A stretch of 64,000 nucleotides of DNA from Aegilops tauschii subsp. strangulata (GCF_002575655.3 NC_053040.3:355568267-355632266), one strand, 5' to 3'. Positions 36,705-47,953 are shown, numbered from the stretch's first letter. The notes: generated from the letters alone by a model not told the origin. Translations and numbers: made by a program.

Positions 36705-38416
36705 TGTTGGGGATCGTTGCAGAAATTAAAAAATTTCAACGCATCACCAAGAACAATCTATGGAGTCTTCTAGCAACGAGAGGGAAAAGAGTGCATCTAC
36801 ATACCCTTGTAGATCGCGAGCGGAAGCGTTCAAGTGAACGGGGTTGATGGAGTCGTACTCGTCGTGATCCAAATCACCGATGACTGAGCGCCGAACGGAC
36901 GGCACCTCCGCGTTCAACACACGTACGGTTGGGGAAGACGTCTCCTCCTACTTGATCCAGCAAGGGGGAAGGAGAGGTTGATGGAGATCCAGCAGCACGA
37001 CAGCATGGTGGTGGAAGTAGCGGGGATCTCGGCAGGGCTTCGCCAAGCTCAACGAGAGGGAGAGGTGTCACGGGAGGGAGAGGGAGGCGCCAGGGGCTTA
37101 GGTGCGGCTGCCCTCCCTCCCCCCTCTTTATATAGGGGTCCAGGGGGGCGCCGGCCCCCTGGGATCCCATCTCAAGGGGGCGGCGGCTAAGGGGGGGGGA
37201 CTTGCCCCCCAAGTCAAGTGGGGCGCCCCCCCCCCCCCACCCCTAGGGTTTCCAACCCTAGGCGCAGGGGAGGCCCAAGGGGGGTGCACCAGCCCACCAG
37301 GGGCTGGTTCCCTTCCCCACTTCAGCCCATGGGGCCCTCCGGGATAGGTGGCCCCACCCGGTGGACCCCCGGGACCCTTCCGGTGGTCCCGGTACAATAC
37401 CGGTGACCCCCGAAACTTTCCCGGTGGCCGAAACTGGACTTCCTATATATAATTCTTCACCTCTGGACCATTCCGGAACTCCTCGTGAGATCCGGGATCT
37501 CATCCGGGACTCCGAAAAACTTTCGGGTTACCGCATACTAGTATCTCTACAACCCTAGCGTCACCGAACCTTAAGTGTGTAGACCCTACGGGTTCGGGAG
37601 ACATGCGGACATGACCGAGACGACTCTCCGGTCAATAACCAACAGTGGGATCTGGATACCCATGTTGGCTCCCACATGTTCATCTCATCGGATGAACCAC
37701 GATGTCGAGGATTCAATCAATCCCGTATACAATTCCCTTTGTCAATCGGTACGTTACTTGCCCGAGATTCGATCGTCGGTATCCCAATACCTTGTTCAAT
37801 CTCGTTACCGGCAAGTCACTTTACTCGTACCGTAATGCATGATCCCGTGACCAAACACTTGGTCACATTGAGCTCATTATGATGATGCATTACCGAGTGG
37901 GCCCAGAGATACCTCTCCGTCATACGGAGTGACAAATCCCAGTCTCGATTCGTGCCAACCCAACAGACACTTTCGGAGGTACCCGTAGTGCACCTTTATA
38001 GCCACCCAGTTACGTTGTGACGTTTGGCACACCCAAAGCACTCCTATGGTATCCGGGAGTTGCACAATCTCATGGTCTAAGGAAATGATACTTGACATTT
38101 GGAAAAGCTCTAGCAAACGAACTACACGATCTTGTGCTATGCTTAGGATTGGGTCTTGTCCATCACATCATTCTCCTAATGATGTGATCCTGTTATCAAT
38201 GACATCCAATGTCCATAGTCAGGAAACCATGACTATCTGTTGATCAACGAGCTAGTCAACTAGAGGCTCACTAGGGACATGTTGTGGTCTATGTATTCAC
38301 ACATGTATTACGATTTCCGGATAACACAATTATAGCATGAACAATAGACAATTATCATGAACAAGGAAATATAATAATAACCATTTTATTATTGCCTCTA
38401 GGGCATATTTCCAACA
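36705..38416 (-). repeat. Copia 5' LTR (right copy)
   Basis: 1712 bp. It includes a run of about 11 C bases at 37228-37239 and a tatatagggg TATA-like region near 37130. Confidence 0.95.
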
Positions 38417-38444
38417 ACCCCGGCTCCGGTCCTCCCCTGTCGCT

Positions 38445-41400
38445 ATGGCGCCGCGCCTGAAGAAGAAGAAGAAGGGGAAATGTTGTGCTCCGGTCGAATC
38501 TCCGCTGACCTTCGAGCCCGCCCTCGAGCGGTCGATGGTGCTCAATCAAGAAGGGCTGGACAAGGTTCGCCCAGCGCTTGCTAAAATCCAATGAATGGAA
38601 GGTGATGGTGGCTTGGCCTGCTTCCCGCGCCATGATCGATATGGTAGCCACTGAGATCCCCATTCATCTTCACGCCCTCTTGGCTGGCCTGATCCCCCTT
38701 TCTCTGATTTCTTCAACGCCATACTCTCGCATTACCAAGTCCATGCGCTGCATCTGGATCCCCAATCCATCATTCTCCTTGCCGTCTTCGCCTTCGTCTG
38801 CGAGGCCATGGTGGGCATTGTCCCTTCCGTGGCCCTGTTTTGTCATTTCTTCTCGCTTCATCTGGTCGATGCCTGCTAGCGCTCGGGGTGCGTGGCCATT
38901 CAGGCCGTAGCGGCGACCGCCGGCTCGGGCATCGACTTTGAGCTCTCTCCAGTTACAAATGGATTCCGGAGGCGGTGGGTGTTCGTGGACGCCGGGGTGC
39001 TCAATTCCCTACTCTTGCTCCCACGAGTGCCGGCCGTACCCAGCTCTGGCTGGGGACACGCGAAGCTCGTCGACCATCGTCTTGCCCATGTCTGGCGCAG
39101 GCTGGCCAGGTTGAAGAAGCTTGGGGTGACGGCGCCCATGGTTGTGACGGAGTTCGTTCAGTGCCGTATTGCTCCGCTTCAGCGTCATTCTCGGCCAATG
39201 TGGGCCTTTGCCGGCAGCAGGGACCCCATGAGGCTCCATGTGTCAGCGCTCCCTTCTGATACGCTGCGTACGGTGCTGGAGCTCTTGACGGGCGACCCAG
39301 CGCCAGCCATGCTTCCGGAGGAGGGTTGCCTCCTGTACTGTTGCTCGAACAAGGAGGATTTTGTGAGGCAGATGCCCCTTTTGATGAATGGGGGCTGCGC
39401 CCGGCCTTGAAGGGTCCCGTGAGAACCCCATCCTCATGGTTCCTCTGCCTGCCGCCATCGCGGCGCGCACCCCGGAGGCGGATGCAGGGGGCGAGCGCTG
39501 CCAAATGGCACCGAGGTGGCTGCTGAAGAAACGACGTCAGTCGGAGCTCCTGAGATGGCAGCCCCCGATGCTCGGGTGAGCCGTCCTGAAGAGGCAGCCG
39601 GAGAGCTGGCGCGTTTCGAGGCTCCCGAGGTTGCCGCCCCCGGAGCTCGGGTGAGCAATCCTGAGGTGGAGGCTGGGGAGCTGCCGTGGTCCGAGGCTCC
39701 CGAGGTCGCGCGCCCCGGATCTCGGGCGAGCAATCCTAAGGTGGAGGCTGGGAAGATGGCGCAGTCTGATGCTCCTGAGGTCTCCACCCCAGGGTCCCCG
39801 CCGAGTGCCCCAGATGCTGACGGTCGCGTCCCGGGCTTCGGCCAGCTTCGCCTGAACCTCGACGCGCTCCGCAGGAGGAAAGGATCTCCAAGCTGCAGTG
39901 GTGACGCCTACCGGCCGCTGAAGCAGAGGAAGTACATAGCCATAGACGAGTAAGTACCTTATCCTCATGATTTCCTGCATGTTGCGTCCTTTCCTGACGA
40001 TGGCTCTTCAGGATCCCTTCGGCTACAATGGTGAGGTCTTCTGAGGAGCGGCCTCCACTAGCCCTTGACTCGCCCCAGGCCTCGGGCTCTCCCCGCTGGG
40101 CCACTACGCGAGGCGCGGGGCCTGTCCAAGAGGCGGACGCGCCGATGAGGGGCCTCGATCCTGCATTCTTGTCATCCCCCCTTCATGGTCCGACCTGGGG
40201 TGAAGAAGGCGTGCCGAGGGCTCCTCCATTGGTCATCACTGGTGGCTGGGTAACCCCAGCCCTGGCTTCGTCTTCGAGTGGCGAGGCCACGCGATCCGGC
40301 ACCTTTGGCGAGGCCCGAAGGGTGGCGGGGAAAGTGCCAGCTATGAGCCCCTCGCCAAGGGCAGGCGGGCTGCCTCAAGCTTCCCCAACAATCCCGACGC
40401 GAAGGACGGGCTTGGCCATGTGCTGGAGCTTGCGCGCGAGCGCGGTGCTATACGCCACGAGCTTTTCCGGGAGGCATTGGGTGCGCTGAGCTGGCTCGGA
40501 GAAGAGCTTGTCGACGTTGACGCCCGCCTTGAGACGGAGGGCCTTCGGCTGGCGAACGAGTGGCACCAGTTGAAGGTGGCTACCAACCTCGGGCATCTTC
40601 AGCATGAGCGCGCCAATGCGAAGGCCGAGGTGTCCCTTGTGACCTCATGCGAAGCCTGCGACCGGGCCTTGGAGGAGGCCAGGGCAGCCGACCATCACCG
40701 CGAGGCTGCCGAGGAGCGTGAACGGGAACTCTTGTCCTTGAACGCCACCCTTGAGCAGCGGATTGAGGCGTGCATGGCCGTCTTGGCGTCAATGAGGGGA
40801 GCGCCTTCCGAAGAGGAGGAGATCCAGAAACGCGAGGAGGCGCTGGTGCTGGAGGCCTCGGAGCGCAGCCTGGAGCTTGAGCAGCTGGAGGTGAGGGAGC
40901 GCCAGGTGACCATGGCTGAGGATGCCATCACCGTGCGAGAAGCCAAGATCCAGGAGGAGGTTGACCGGAGAGTGGCGAAGGCTCGCGCAGATCTTGTCGA
41001 CGAGCACCGCCTGGCGCTAGTGTTCGTGGAGGCTGAGGCTGAGGGCAGGACCGCCACCCTTAGGACCAAACTGGATGAGGCGGAGCAGCGCGAGGGGGTC
41101 GCCAAGGCAGCCCAGACCTCTGCCCAGGCTAACTTGGCCTCCACCCGCGCCGACTTGCTCTCACTTCAGCAGAAGATCGATGACGTCGCGTCCCTCATGA
41201 AGAAGAATGCCGACGAGGCGTGCCGTCGGCAGACTCTGCAGCGTGAGCATGCTTCTATGCTCCAGGCCCTCAGGGTGAGGGCCAACCGAGCCTTGAGCGT
41301 GATCTGCGAGGAGAGCGCACCGCACCCACGCGAGGAAGATTACGCCAGCCACCTCCGCTTCTTCACCGAAATCGTGACGCGCCTGGAGGACCGGGCCGCG

Positions 41401-41725
41401 AGGGCTCGCGAACTTGTTGAGGAGAGGAGCCGGGGCCTCCCGGGGACTCTCGCACGTCTTCAGTCACCTCCAGAGCCTCGATCCCCATTTTGACTTCGAC
41501 GCCGCCATAGCCCCCGTGCCCGGGGTCATCCGCGACAACCCGTCGAGCTGGGTGAACGACAACGTGGATGCCCTGGTCGAGGAGTTCGGCCCTGAGGATG
41601 ACGCGGCCGTGATGGTGGTCGGAGAGGGTGGCGCAGACGACGATGATGAAGACGATGATAGTAGCCGCTCGGGTGGCGATGATGAAGACAACGGGGACAG
41701 CGTGGACGGCAACACCTCCGGCTAA
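38445..41725 (+). pseudogene. Decayed antisense gene of the outer element, transposase_28-like N-terminus and long coiled coil
   Basis: The outer element is on the minus strand, so this plus-strand gene is antisense to it, as in the Tat element. It starts at ATG 38445 (MAPRLKKKKKGK). In the same frame a segment at about 38700-38860 (FSDFFNAILSHYQVHALHLDP, VCEAMVGIVPSVALFCHFF) resembles the gypsy-type transposon domain. Further regions: 38892-39410, then 39516-39949 with imperfect repeats of about 23 residues (EAPEV, RVSNPEVEAGEL). A GTAAGT donor at 39950 and CAG acceptor at 40009-40011 mark an intron. Next is a coiled coil (40420-41460, Glu/Ala/Arg-rich) and an acidic tail to 41725. Breaks: stops at 38592, 38652, 38877 and 39408, and frame changes near 39390, 39510, 40410 and 41460. 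Confidence 0.72.
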
Positions 41726-42636
41726 TCCTGTATTTTATTTTGCCTTAAGTGTGTGAAAGAGAAAACCTCCGGGCGTGGCCCTGTGGGGTGTGAAAGCATT
41801 TTGAAAAAGGGGGGCCCCCTTATAATGTATGAAACATAATGTATGAAATGATGACGCGCCTTTTAAGGACAGGGCTTGAGATGCGCCATTGCGGGCCTGT
41901 GGGGCTTCCGAGCGGGGCATTTGTTACATCTTACCTTGGCTCCGCAGGTCTTGGGCGAGCCCCGACATCCTGGTCATACCCTCCTCCCGAGGTCGGCCCC
42001 TCGAGGCTCATGAGGTTCTAAGCCTCCCGAGAAGCCTGCTGGCCCGTCCAAGAGAGCCTCGCGAGGAGAGGGTGCCAGACTACGGCAAGGTATGTGCGCG
42101 GTGGTCCTGTGGCGATTGTGTCCTTGACCCTCGGGGGGGCCTTGTCACTGCCCAGGCTTGCCTGAGCGTGCCTAGCGCACGCGTACTATGCCCAGCCCCC
42201 GCTCACGGGGCACTCGCAGGAGGGGGTACCAGGCATGAGCCCCAGAGTAAAATGCGTGACCGAAAAGCAAGAGACGAACACAAAACAAGAGAAGACTCCC
42301 CCGGCTCTCGACAACACAAAAGAACTCCAAATCTCAGTCCAAAAGGTGACGAATCGAGTTACAGAAAAAGGAACGAAAGCAAATAGCCTCGTACGGCACC
42401 TAGCTAGTCTTCTTGTCTTCCCACCAGCATGGAGCTAAGTGCTTTCACTGGATGTGAGCATAGTCATTGGGGGACAGTGCCGACGGCCAGCGCGGAGCAT
42501 GGTGCTTCCACTTGGACGTGGGCGGGAGCCCCCGAGGCCCGAGGGCGGCACTCCGGAGACTCCGCGCGTGTACAACCCCACTCATTATTACGTGAGAGTG
42601 TCACGAGCGGATACCTTCATAGGCGTGAGCCTTGCT
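41726..42636. other. Outer element spacer, no recognisable gene
   Basis: GC-rich and without a domain-bearing ORF. It lies between the antisense gene and the gag-like frame, where pol would be expected; only about 0.9 kb remains. Confidence 0.6.
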
Positions 42637-43713
42637 TCATATCGCTAGACGAGGGCCCCGCCCTGCGCCACCCCCGACCACCGTTGGGGCATCCGGAAAC
42701 CAGGATGAGACCAAGGGGCAAGAGGGACGCTGGCAGCGCCCTCGGTGACCACGGTCCCTCTGCCGGGGGGAAGGGCTCACCGGCGCCTTCCCTGGCAGAG
42801 GACCTACCTCCGTGCAACACCTTGCTCCACGCGGCGCGGGGGAGGCCCTGACTCCAGGCCCCTCCCGCGCAGCCCCCAGGGCGCCACTCCCGCCGGGAGC
42901 GGAGCCACCGCCCTGGGGTGCCGCTGTTGTGGCCTGGTTCACCTGCGGTCCATGGTTAGCATAAGCGTGCTCCCGAGATATCGGCTGTACCCTGCGGTCA
43001 TTGTCGCAGAAGGGGTCGGTGCCGGGCAGCTCGTGGAAAACCCCAGCCTCTAGCGTCCCTTTTGCCCAGCCTGGCTCGGGGAACGAGTTGGGGCCTTCCT
43101 CCGGTGTGTACTCCAGGCCCATCATGTGGGGCACGTAGGCGTCTGTAGTTGCCGCGCCGGGTCCGTCGCCTGGGTGCCCCACGCCTTGAGCCGCCAGTCC
43201 TGGCGCCTGGCCCTGGTGGCCATGGGGTGACATCCCAGCGCGGCCCCGCAGGGGACTGCCAGGGCTTGCCCCTCCTGGAGGCGGCGCAGTCGTGGCAGGA
43301 CGAGCGGCGCTGCGGGCCATGTTGATGTTGTCGAATCCCCCTGACGCTTCGGGGAGCGCGCGGGCACGACGGGGCCCCGTGCGTGCCCCTACCACAACCC
43401 CAGGCGTGGGTAGGGAGCAGAAGGGCGCCGCACCCCTGCAGGTGGCGTCAAGCAGCTCGGCGACCCGCTCCAGCAATGCATCGCGGCCGCCCTCCGCCAA
43501 CCTGCAATGCAGCAGCTCGCGCGCTATGATGAGCGCGGCTCGCCTGTTCGCCTGCTCCCGACGAGTGTGCAGTGTTGTCGCCGCGGTGTAGCCCAAAGAT
43601 CGCGTGGTGGCGCGCGTACGCCTTGGTGCAAGGGCGGACGGCGTCGGCCGCGCCGCCCGTGTCCGGCGGCGTTGAGGTCTTCTTGGGCGGACGGCGCTGC
43701 CCGGGTGGGCCAA
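42637..43713 (-). CDS. Gag-like ORF of the outer element
   Basis: 358-codon minus frame that begins about 95 bp past the PBS, the usual gag position. It is Arg/Pro/Gly/Ala-rich. Residues about 55-95 (RREQANRRAALIIARELLH, ALLERVAELLDA) look like the helical N-terminal part of Tat-type gags. The rest is low complexity and no Gag core or zinc knuckle is recognised. The track's start is not an ATG, so the true start is uncertain. Could be a GC-driven open frame. Confidence 0.4.
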   Translation of the reverse strand: MAHPGSAVRPRRPQRRRTRAARPTPSALAPRRTRATTRSLGYTAATTLHTRREQANRRAALIIARELLHCRLAEGGRDALLERVAELLDATCRGAAPFCSLPTPGVVVGARTGPRRARALPEASGGFDNINMARSAARPATTAPPPGGASPGSPLRGRAGMSPHGHQGQAPGLAAQGVGHPGDGPGAATTDAYVPHMMGLEYTPEEGPNSFPEPGWAKGTLEAGVFHELPGTDPFCDNDRRVQPISREHAYANHGPQVNQATTAAPQGGGSAPGGSGALGAAREGPGVRASPAPRGARCCTEVGPLPGKAPVSPSPRQRDRGHRGRCQRPSCPLVSSWFPDAPTVVGGGAGRGPRLAI

Positions 43714-43807
43714 GCAGCCTAGTGCTTGCCATGGGCCCTCGGATCGTCAGCCATCGGAACTGCAGGGCGATGGCGGGCCGACTGGAAGAAGAGAGGGTCC
43801 GACGGAC

Positions 43808-43825
43808 CCCCTACCTGGCGCGCCA
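43808..43825 (-). other. Primer binding site of the outer element
   Basis: Minus-strand TGGCGCGCCAGGTAGGGG directly after the 5' LTR end (CCGACA). The same PBS type is found in several grass Tat-like and non-autonomous elements. Confidence 0.82.
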
Positions 43826-43827
43826 AA

Positions 43828-44712
43828 TGTCGGATTCAGGGTTCCGCAGGCCCTTGAGAGGTTCGAACTCTGGGGTGCGTGTGAAGAACTCGTCCTCCCC
43901 AGTCTGCCCGCTCAACGATTCCAAGGCCTAGCTCAACGAACCCAAGGGACAAGAGATACAACAGTTTATCCTGGTTCGAGCCACCTTGCGGTGTAATACC
44001 CTACTCCAGCTTTGTGGTGGATTGCCTCGAAGTGCTGAGGATGAACTAGTACAGTGGTGGAACAGCCTCGGGAGGTGAGGTGTTCTTGGGCTCGATGAGC
44101 TGGTGAGGTGGTCAGGGTGGAATCGATCCGTCCCCTCTATGGTGGTGGCTAAGTCCTATTTATAGTGGCCTTGGTCCTCTTCCCAAAGGTAGGCGGGAAG
44201 GGATCCCACAACGGCCAAACTCGAAGGGAGACAACTAGTACAAGTTATCCTGACAAAAGTGGTCTTCGCCTGCAAAAGCCTCTGGTGGTGACGCTGCAAT
44301 GGGCTCCGCGATGACCTCCTTCCTGTCGTCCTGGTGGTCTTGGTCTTGTTGCACCGATATGGAAACCTTTGCTTGATTCCTCGGGACCTCTCACCTGCGC
44401 TTGCCTCCTTAGCACCAAAGAGGAAACTGGTACACTGCGCCCGCTGGCGCCCGCCTAGTCTTGGTCGTCGTGGCTCACGTCATGTGACCCTCGCGAGGTG
44501 CAGCCTGCATTGATATCTCCGCTTCTCAGGAGCCAGCCTGGGAAGGCCACTCCTCGTGGAGGTCTTGGTGTCATCCGCCTCGCGAGGCCTGGCCCCTCGC
44601 GAGGGTCTTGAGTTGTTGTTGCTGAAGCTGGGCCGTACCAGGCCGTCGACGGAGCCACACCATGGGCCGCAGGCAGGCAAGTCTGGGCACCCCCGGTCCC
44701 AGGACGCCGACA
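43828..44712 (-). repeat. Outer element 5' LTR (right copy)
   Basis: 885 bp, uninterrupted, collinear with 4695-4892 plus 28760-29445. Confidence 0.94.
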
Positions 44713-45366
44713 ACATAGAACAACAGGAGTGTTGTGTTTAATTTTGGAAATTTTCAGGGTTTGTTTGGACATTTTTATACATTAACTGGGTTTTCTAGGC
44801 ATTTTATGTGCATAATTCAAATTTAAACTACATGCACATGCTCCAGTGCATATAAATTGGTTGAAAAATCAAATCTGTATCCTTGGTTGCATGCTTAGGT
44901 CCCATGCAAGAAATGGGAATGAATGTCAAACACCCTGCCACCGTCACTCGGCCGCAAACATTGAGATACATGGTTTTTAAATTCTAGTAAATCCAAAACT
45001 CGTCTGAAATTCATGAAACTTAGCATGCTATCATGGAGCGGCATCAACATGCCGTGATAAATTTTTTGTCCCATTTGGGGCAGGTTTGGGTATAAACTTC
45101 TCACAAACCAGAGCTTCTCACAACAAGCGTGATGGTTTCTGTAGGGAACGTGCCACCTTTGGGGACGAAACGATATCCGTTGCCTCTTATTGCTTTCAAA
45201 AAATTTCTAGTGTCAACATAGAAAAACAGGAGTGTTGTGTTAAATTTTGGAATTTTCGGGGTTCGTTTGGACATTTTTATACATTAACTGGATTTTCTAG
45301 GCATTTTATGTGAATAATTCAAATTTGAACTACATGCACATGCTCCAGTGCATATAAATTGGTTCT
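44713..45366. repeat. Pair of 150-bp direct repeats next to the nested block
   Basis: acatagaacaacaggagtg... at 44713-44862 is repeated at about 45217-45366, with shared tttggacatttttatacatt and atgctccagtgcatataaat blocks. The spacer of about 350 bp has no gene. It belongs to the same unclassified element as 3911-4694. Confidence 0.8.
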
Positions 45367-46246
45367 ATTCGACGTAATCTTCTTTTGTGGTGTGTTTGTT
45401 GGGATCCGATGAATTGTGGATTTATGATTGGATTCTTCATTGAAAGTAACGGAGTCTTTTCTGAACTTTATTATGTATTATTGTTATAACTATGTAATGC
45501 TTTTCGATCTATGGGTTTTCTTTGGCCAAGTTGATTTATAGATCTTCAGTGGAAGTGTTGCATAGTAGTAGGTTCAATCTTGCGGTGTCCTCACCCAGTG
45601 ATAGAAGGGGTAGCGAGGCACGTATTTGTATTGTTGCTACTAATTAAGGGACGGGGTTTAATCATATTGCTTGGTTTTATTCTGTCTACATTATGTCATC
45701 ATACTTAATGCATTACTCTGTTTGTTATGAACCTAATATGTAGAGAGGCAAGCATAGAAGCGCTCTCGAAGTGGAGTAATAGTAGTAGATGCATGGAGGA
45801 GTCGATCCTCATGCCATGAATAACGTCATAACTATGCGATTTTCTATCAATTGCCCAAGAGTAATTTGTCTACCCACCGTATGCTATTCTTATGAGAAAG
45901 ATGCCTCTAGTGAAAATTATGGCTCCCGGGTCTATTTTAATCATATTGCTAAAACAAAAAATACTTTGCTGCAATTTTATTACTTTTATTTCACTTTAAA
46001 ATTTATTTATCTACTACTATCAGATTTAAACCTTGTAATTAACGAGTACAAGGGGATTGACAACCCTCTTGCCCGTGCTGGGTGCAAGCATTTGCTCTTG
46101 TGTGTATAGATATTGCTAAAGATCGTTTGCGTGAGTCTCCTATTGGTTCAATAACCTTGGTCCTCTACTGAGGGAAATACTATCCGCTACTGTATTGCTT
46201 CACCCTTTCTCTTTGGGGAAAATCCCAACGCAACTCACTAGTAGCA
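45367..46246 (+). mobile_element. Fragment of an Athila-lineage LTR (Fatima/Daniela/Sabrina-like)
   Basis: Recognised from the order of conserved Athila-LTR blocks: taggttcaatcttgcggtg, ggagtaatagtagtagatgc, tcaattgcccaagagtaatt, ggctcccgggtctattt and an end like ccctttctctttggggaaaa. The expected TGATACG start is missing, so it is a 3' portion of an LTR without an internal region. No TSD found. Confidence 0.65.
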
Positions 46247-46333
46247 TTACTCTGAGAGCCATGCAGATTGGCCGCTCCTGCTAGTCCTCGTGTACCGCCA
46301 TCGCGCTCCATGTTCCAGTCATCTAGCCGTGCT

Positions 46334-46593
46334 AATAGCAAGTATAATAAGGTGACATAAGTAGGTTATAAGGTCTAAAGTATTATGTCTTTGCTTAGTT
46401 GGAGGAGAGAGAGAGAGAGAGCAGACTGTAGAATAAGAGCCGGCTATAACACGAGACCGAAGACACTTTGTGAGATTGTAAGGTGAGCCAATTATTAGTA
46501 AAGTACTACACATTTAGAATTTACTATTGTATACAAGCCAACTATTATGTCGACTCCAAATGACATGACAACTTCTTATAACCATGCTCTAAT
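46334..46593. mobile_element. MITE with imperfect terminal inverted repeats
   Basis: Left end agcaagtataataagg and right end cttcttataaccatgct are imperfect inverted repeats. Between them is the tgcttagttggaggagagaga region common to a frequent grass MITE, with a (ga) tract at about 46405-46422. Superfamily not certain. Confidence 0.55.
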
Positions 46594-46981
46594 GTTTATA
46601 CTTTTATAGCAGTCTGATCCGTATTTTTTGAAGAGTGCTCATTATTGAACTCTGGCTATACTAATGCAAATGTCGTGCAAAGCTTGATCCCGATTTGTTA
46701 CGTTTTAAGTAATAAGAGCATCCCCTAAAGAAAAGTAATAAGAGCATCTCTAGAAGATCCCGTGCAAGTCCAGCGAAGTGCGTTTTCGTGGCCGTTTTAC
46801 AGGAGGGGCCAAAAAAGGGCCCGAGCGGATCCACTAAAAAGGGCCCGACACGTACAACTTTTACAGGCAGCCCGTAAACTACCCTCGATTCCCCCATATA
46901 TGTGGGTGCCGGGGCATTTTTGGGCTCCCGTCCCGCAATCCCCCACCCACCTCCGCCGCAAAATTCTTCTTTTGGCGACAA

Positions 46982-47455
46982 ATGCCAACACCTCCGGTGA
47001 CCTTTTGCGATGCAATTGACCGCCTGATCTTGCCGGAGATGGCTTCCACGAGTTCCGGGCATGGCAGCCGCGGTGGGCTCGACGGCTGCAAGCGGCGCAA
47101 CGACGACGAGGCCGACAGCTCCTCCCTCCGTCCTCCCGTGTCGGAAAGGCGCAGGGAGCAGGCGCGCACCCACGACGCGAAGTCCCGCAGTGCCGGAGTG
47201 CGGGTCCGTCGCCTCGGGTGGCTCTTTGATCCGTCCATCCAGCGCCTCAGGGCGGTCGAGCGCGCCTGGTGGGAGGTGAAGGAGGCTGCCGCCACCGAAG
47301 ATGCAGTTGCGGCCGCGCGCCTGCCGGCGCTCCGGGAGGAGTACCAACTCGCCTCAACCCTCTCTGGCACGCTCATCTACAACACCCTCCACGACAACGA
47401 GCCCCCGCCTCGCGAGGACGACTCCGGTGACGACGATGACTTCAGCGAGGAGTAG
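46982..47455 (+). CDS. 157-codon ORF of unknown function, probably in a DNA transposon
   Basis: ATG 46982 to TAG 47453-47455; a second Met at 47039 is also possible. It is Arg/Glu/Ala-rich with a central stretch VRVRRLGWLFDPSIQRLRAVERAWWEV and an acidic end (EDDSGDDDDFSEE). The region about 46740-47706 is bounded by weakly inverted agagcat ends and resembles a repeated grass element. No domain recognised. Alternatives are a small host gene just upstream of PAT10 or a transposon accessory ORF. Confidence 0.35.
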   Translation: MPTPPVTFCDAIDRLILPEMASTSSGHGSRGGLDGCKRRNDDEADSSSLRPPVSERRREQARTHDAKSRSAGVRVRRLGWLFDPSIQRLRAVERAWWEVKEAAATEDAVAAARLPALREEYQLASTLSGTLIYNTLHDNEPPPREDDSGDDDDFSEE

Positions 47456-47706
47456 ATGCTAGTATGAAGTATCTAGTCTAGTAGTTTAAGTTTGAACTAC
47501 CTATCGATGTGCTTTGTGCGGAACTATCTATCTAGTTGTATGATGAACTATGCTTGTATGATCTATAACGCTAACTAGATGTTTCAAATCGAGTGCAAAT
47601 CCGGCCACGTTTACCGGATCTATTCTATCGAGGAGGCCGACCTCCACAAAATTTATTTATAAGATACTGTAAACGAAATTTGCAAGACGCCGGTATACTA
47701 TGCTCT

Positions 47707-47953
47707 GCATCTCACGTGGATGGATCCAGTTCCCAACTAACACCTTCTCGTCCTATCCCCACTTCCAGCTGGCCCCCATCCACTTCAATAAGACAACATA
47801 GTCCTGTCTGTCACGTGGCCCCCACCACCCCAACGGACCCCGCTTCTTCCTCCGGAAAACGTCGTCTCCGGAGCACCAGAGTCGCGACCGCCGGTAGCCC
47901 TCCTCACTCCCGCTTAACCATCCTCGCCGTCGGATGCGACCGCGGCGGCCCCA
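47707..47953 (+). promoter_or_regulatory. Proximal promoter and 5'-UTR region of the PAT10-type gene
   Basis: Directly upstream of ATG 47954 (context ccccaATGGCG). GC-rich near the start, without a convincing TATA box. A transposon-like region ends about 250 bp upstream of the ATG, so the native promoter is short or uses transposon sequence. Confidence 0.35.

Larger units (their letters stand above)
29719..38416 (-). mobile_element. Complete Ty1-copia retrotransposon (Angela/BARE-like lineage), nested in the outer element
   Basis: Two 1712-bp LTRs are flanked by the perfect TSD ACCCC (29714-29718, 38417-38421). On the minus strand the LTR starts TGTTGGAAATATGCCC and ends in CCAACA. A Met-tRNA-type PBS is at 36686-36703 and the polypurine tract AAGTGGGAGAC at 31431-31441. 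Total 8698 bp. Gag-pol on the minus strand has two stops and one frame change. LTRs differ by about 29 substitutions by eye (1.7%) plus small indels, the youngest insertion in the block. Confidence 0.95.
4695..44712 (-). mobile_element. Outer LTR retrotransposon: non-autonomous, Tat-like, pol-less, about 7.4 kb native length
   Basis: LTR ends are TGTCGG...CCGACA, flanked by the perfect 5-bp TSD ACATA at 4690-4694 and 44713-44717. The left LTR is split by an Athila insertion (4695-4892 plus 28760-29445, 884 bp); the right LTR is 43828-44712 (885 bp). Orientation is minus: the primer binding site TGGCGCGCCAGGTAGGGG is at about 43808-43825, and the polypurine tract (minus-strand gggcccgggggctac) abuts the left LTR at 29446. 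Removing the two insertions and their TSD copies leaves about 7448 bp. No protease, reverse transcriptase, RNase H or integrase is present. It carries a gag-like frame near the 5' LTR and a decayed gene on the opposite strand near the 3' LTR. About 39 LTR differences by eye (4.4%) make it the oldest layer. Confidence 0.93.
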
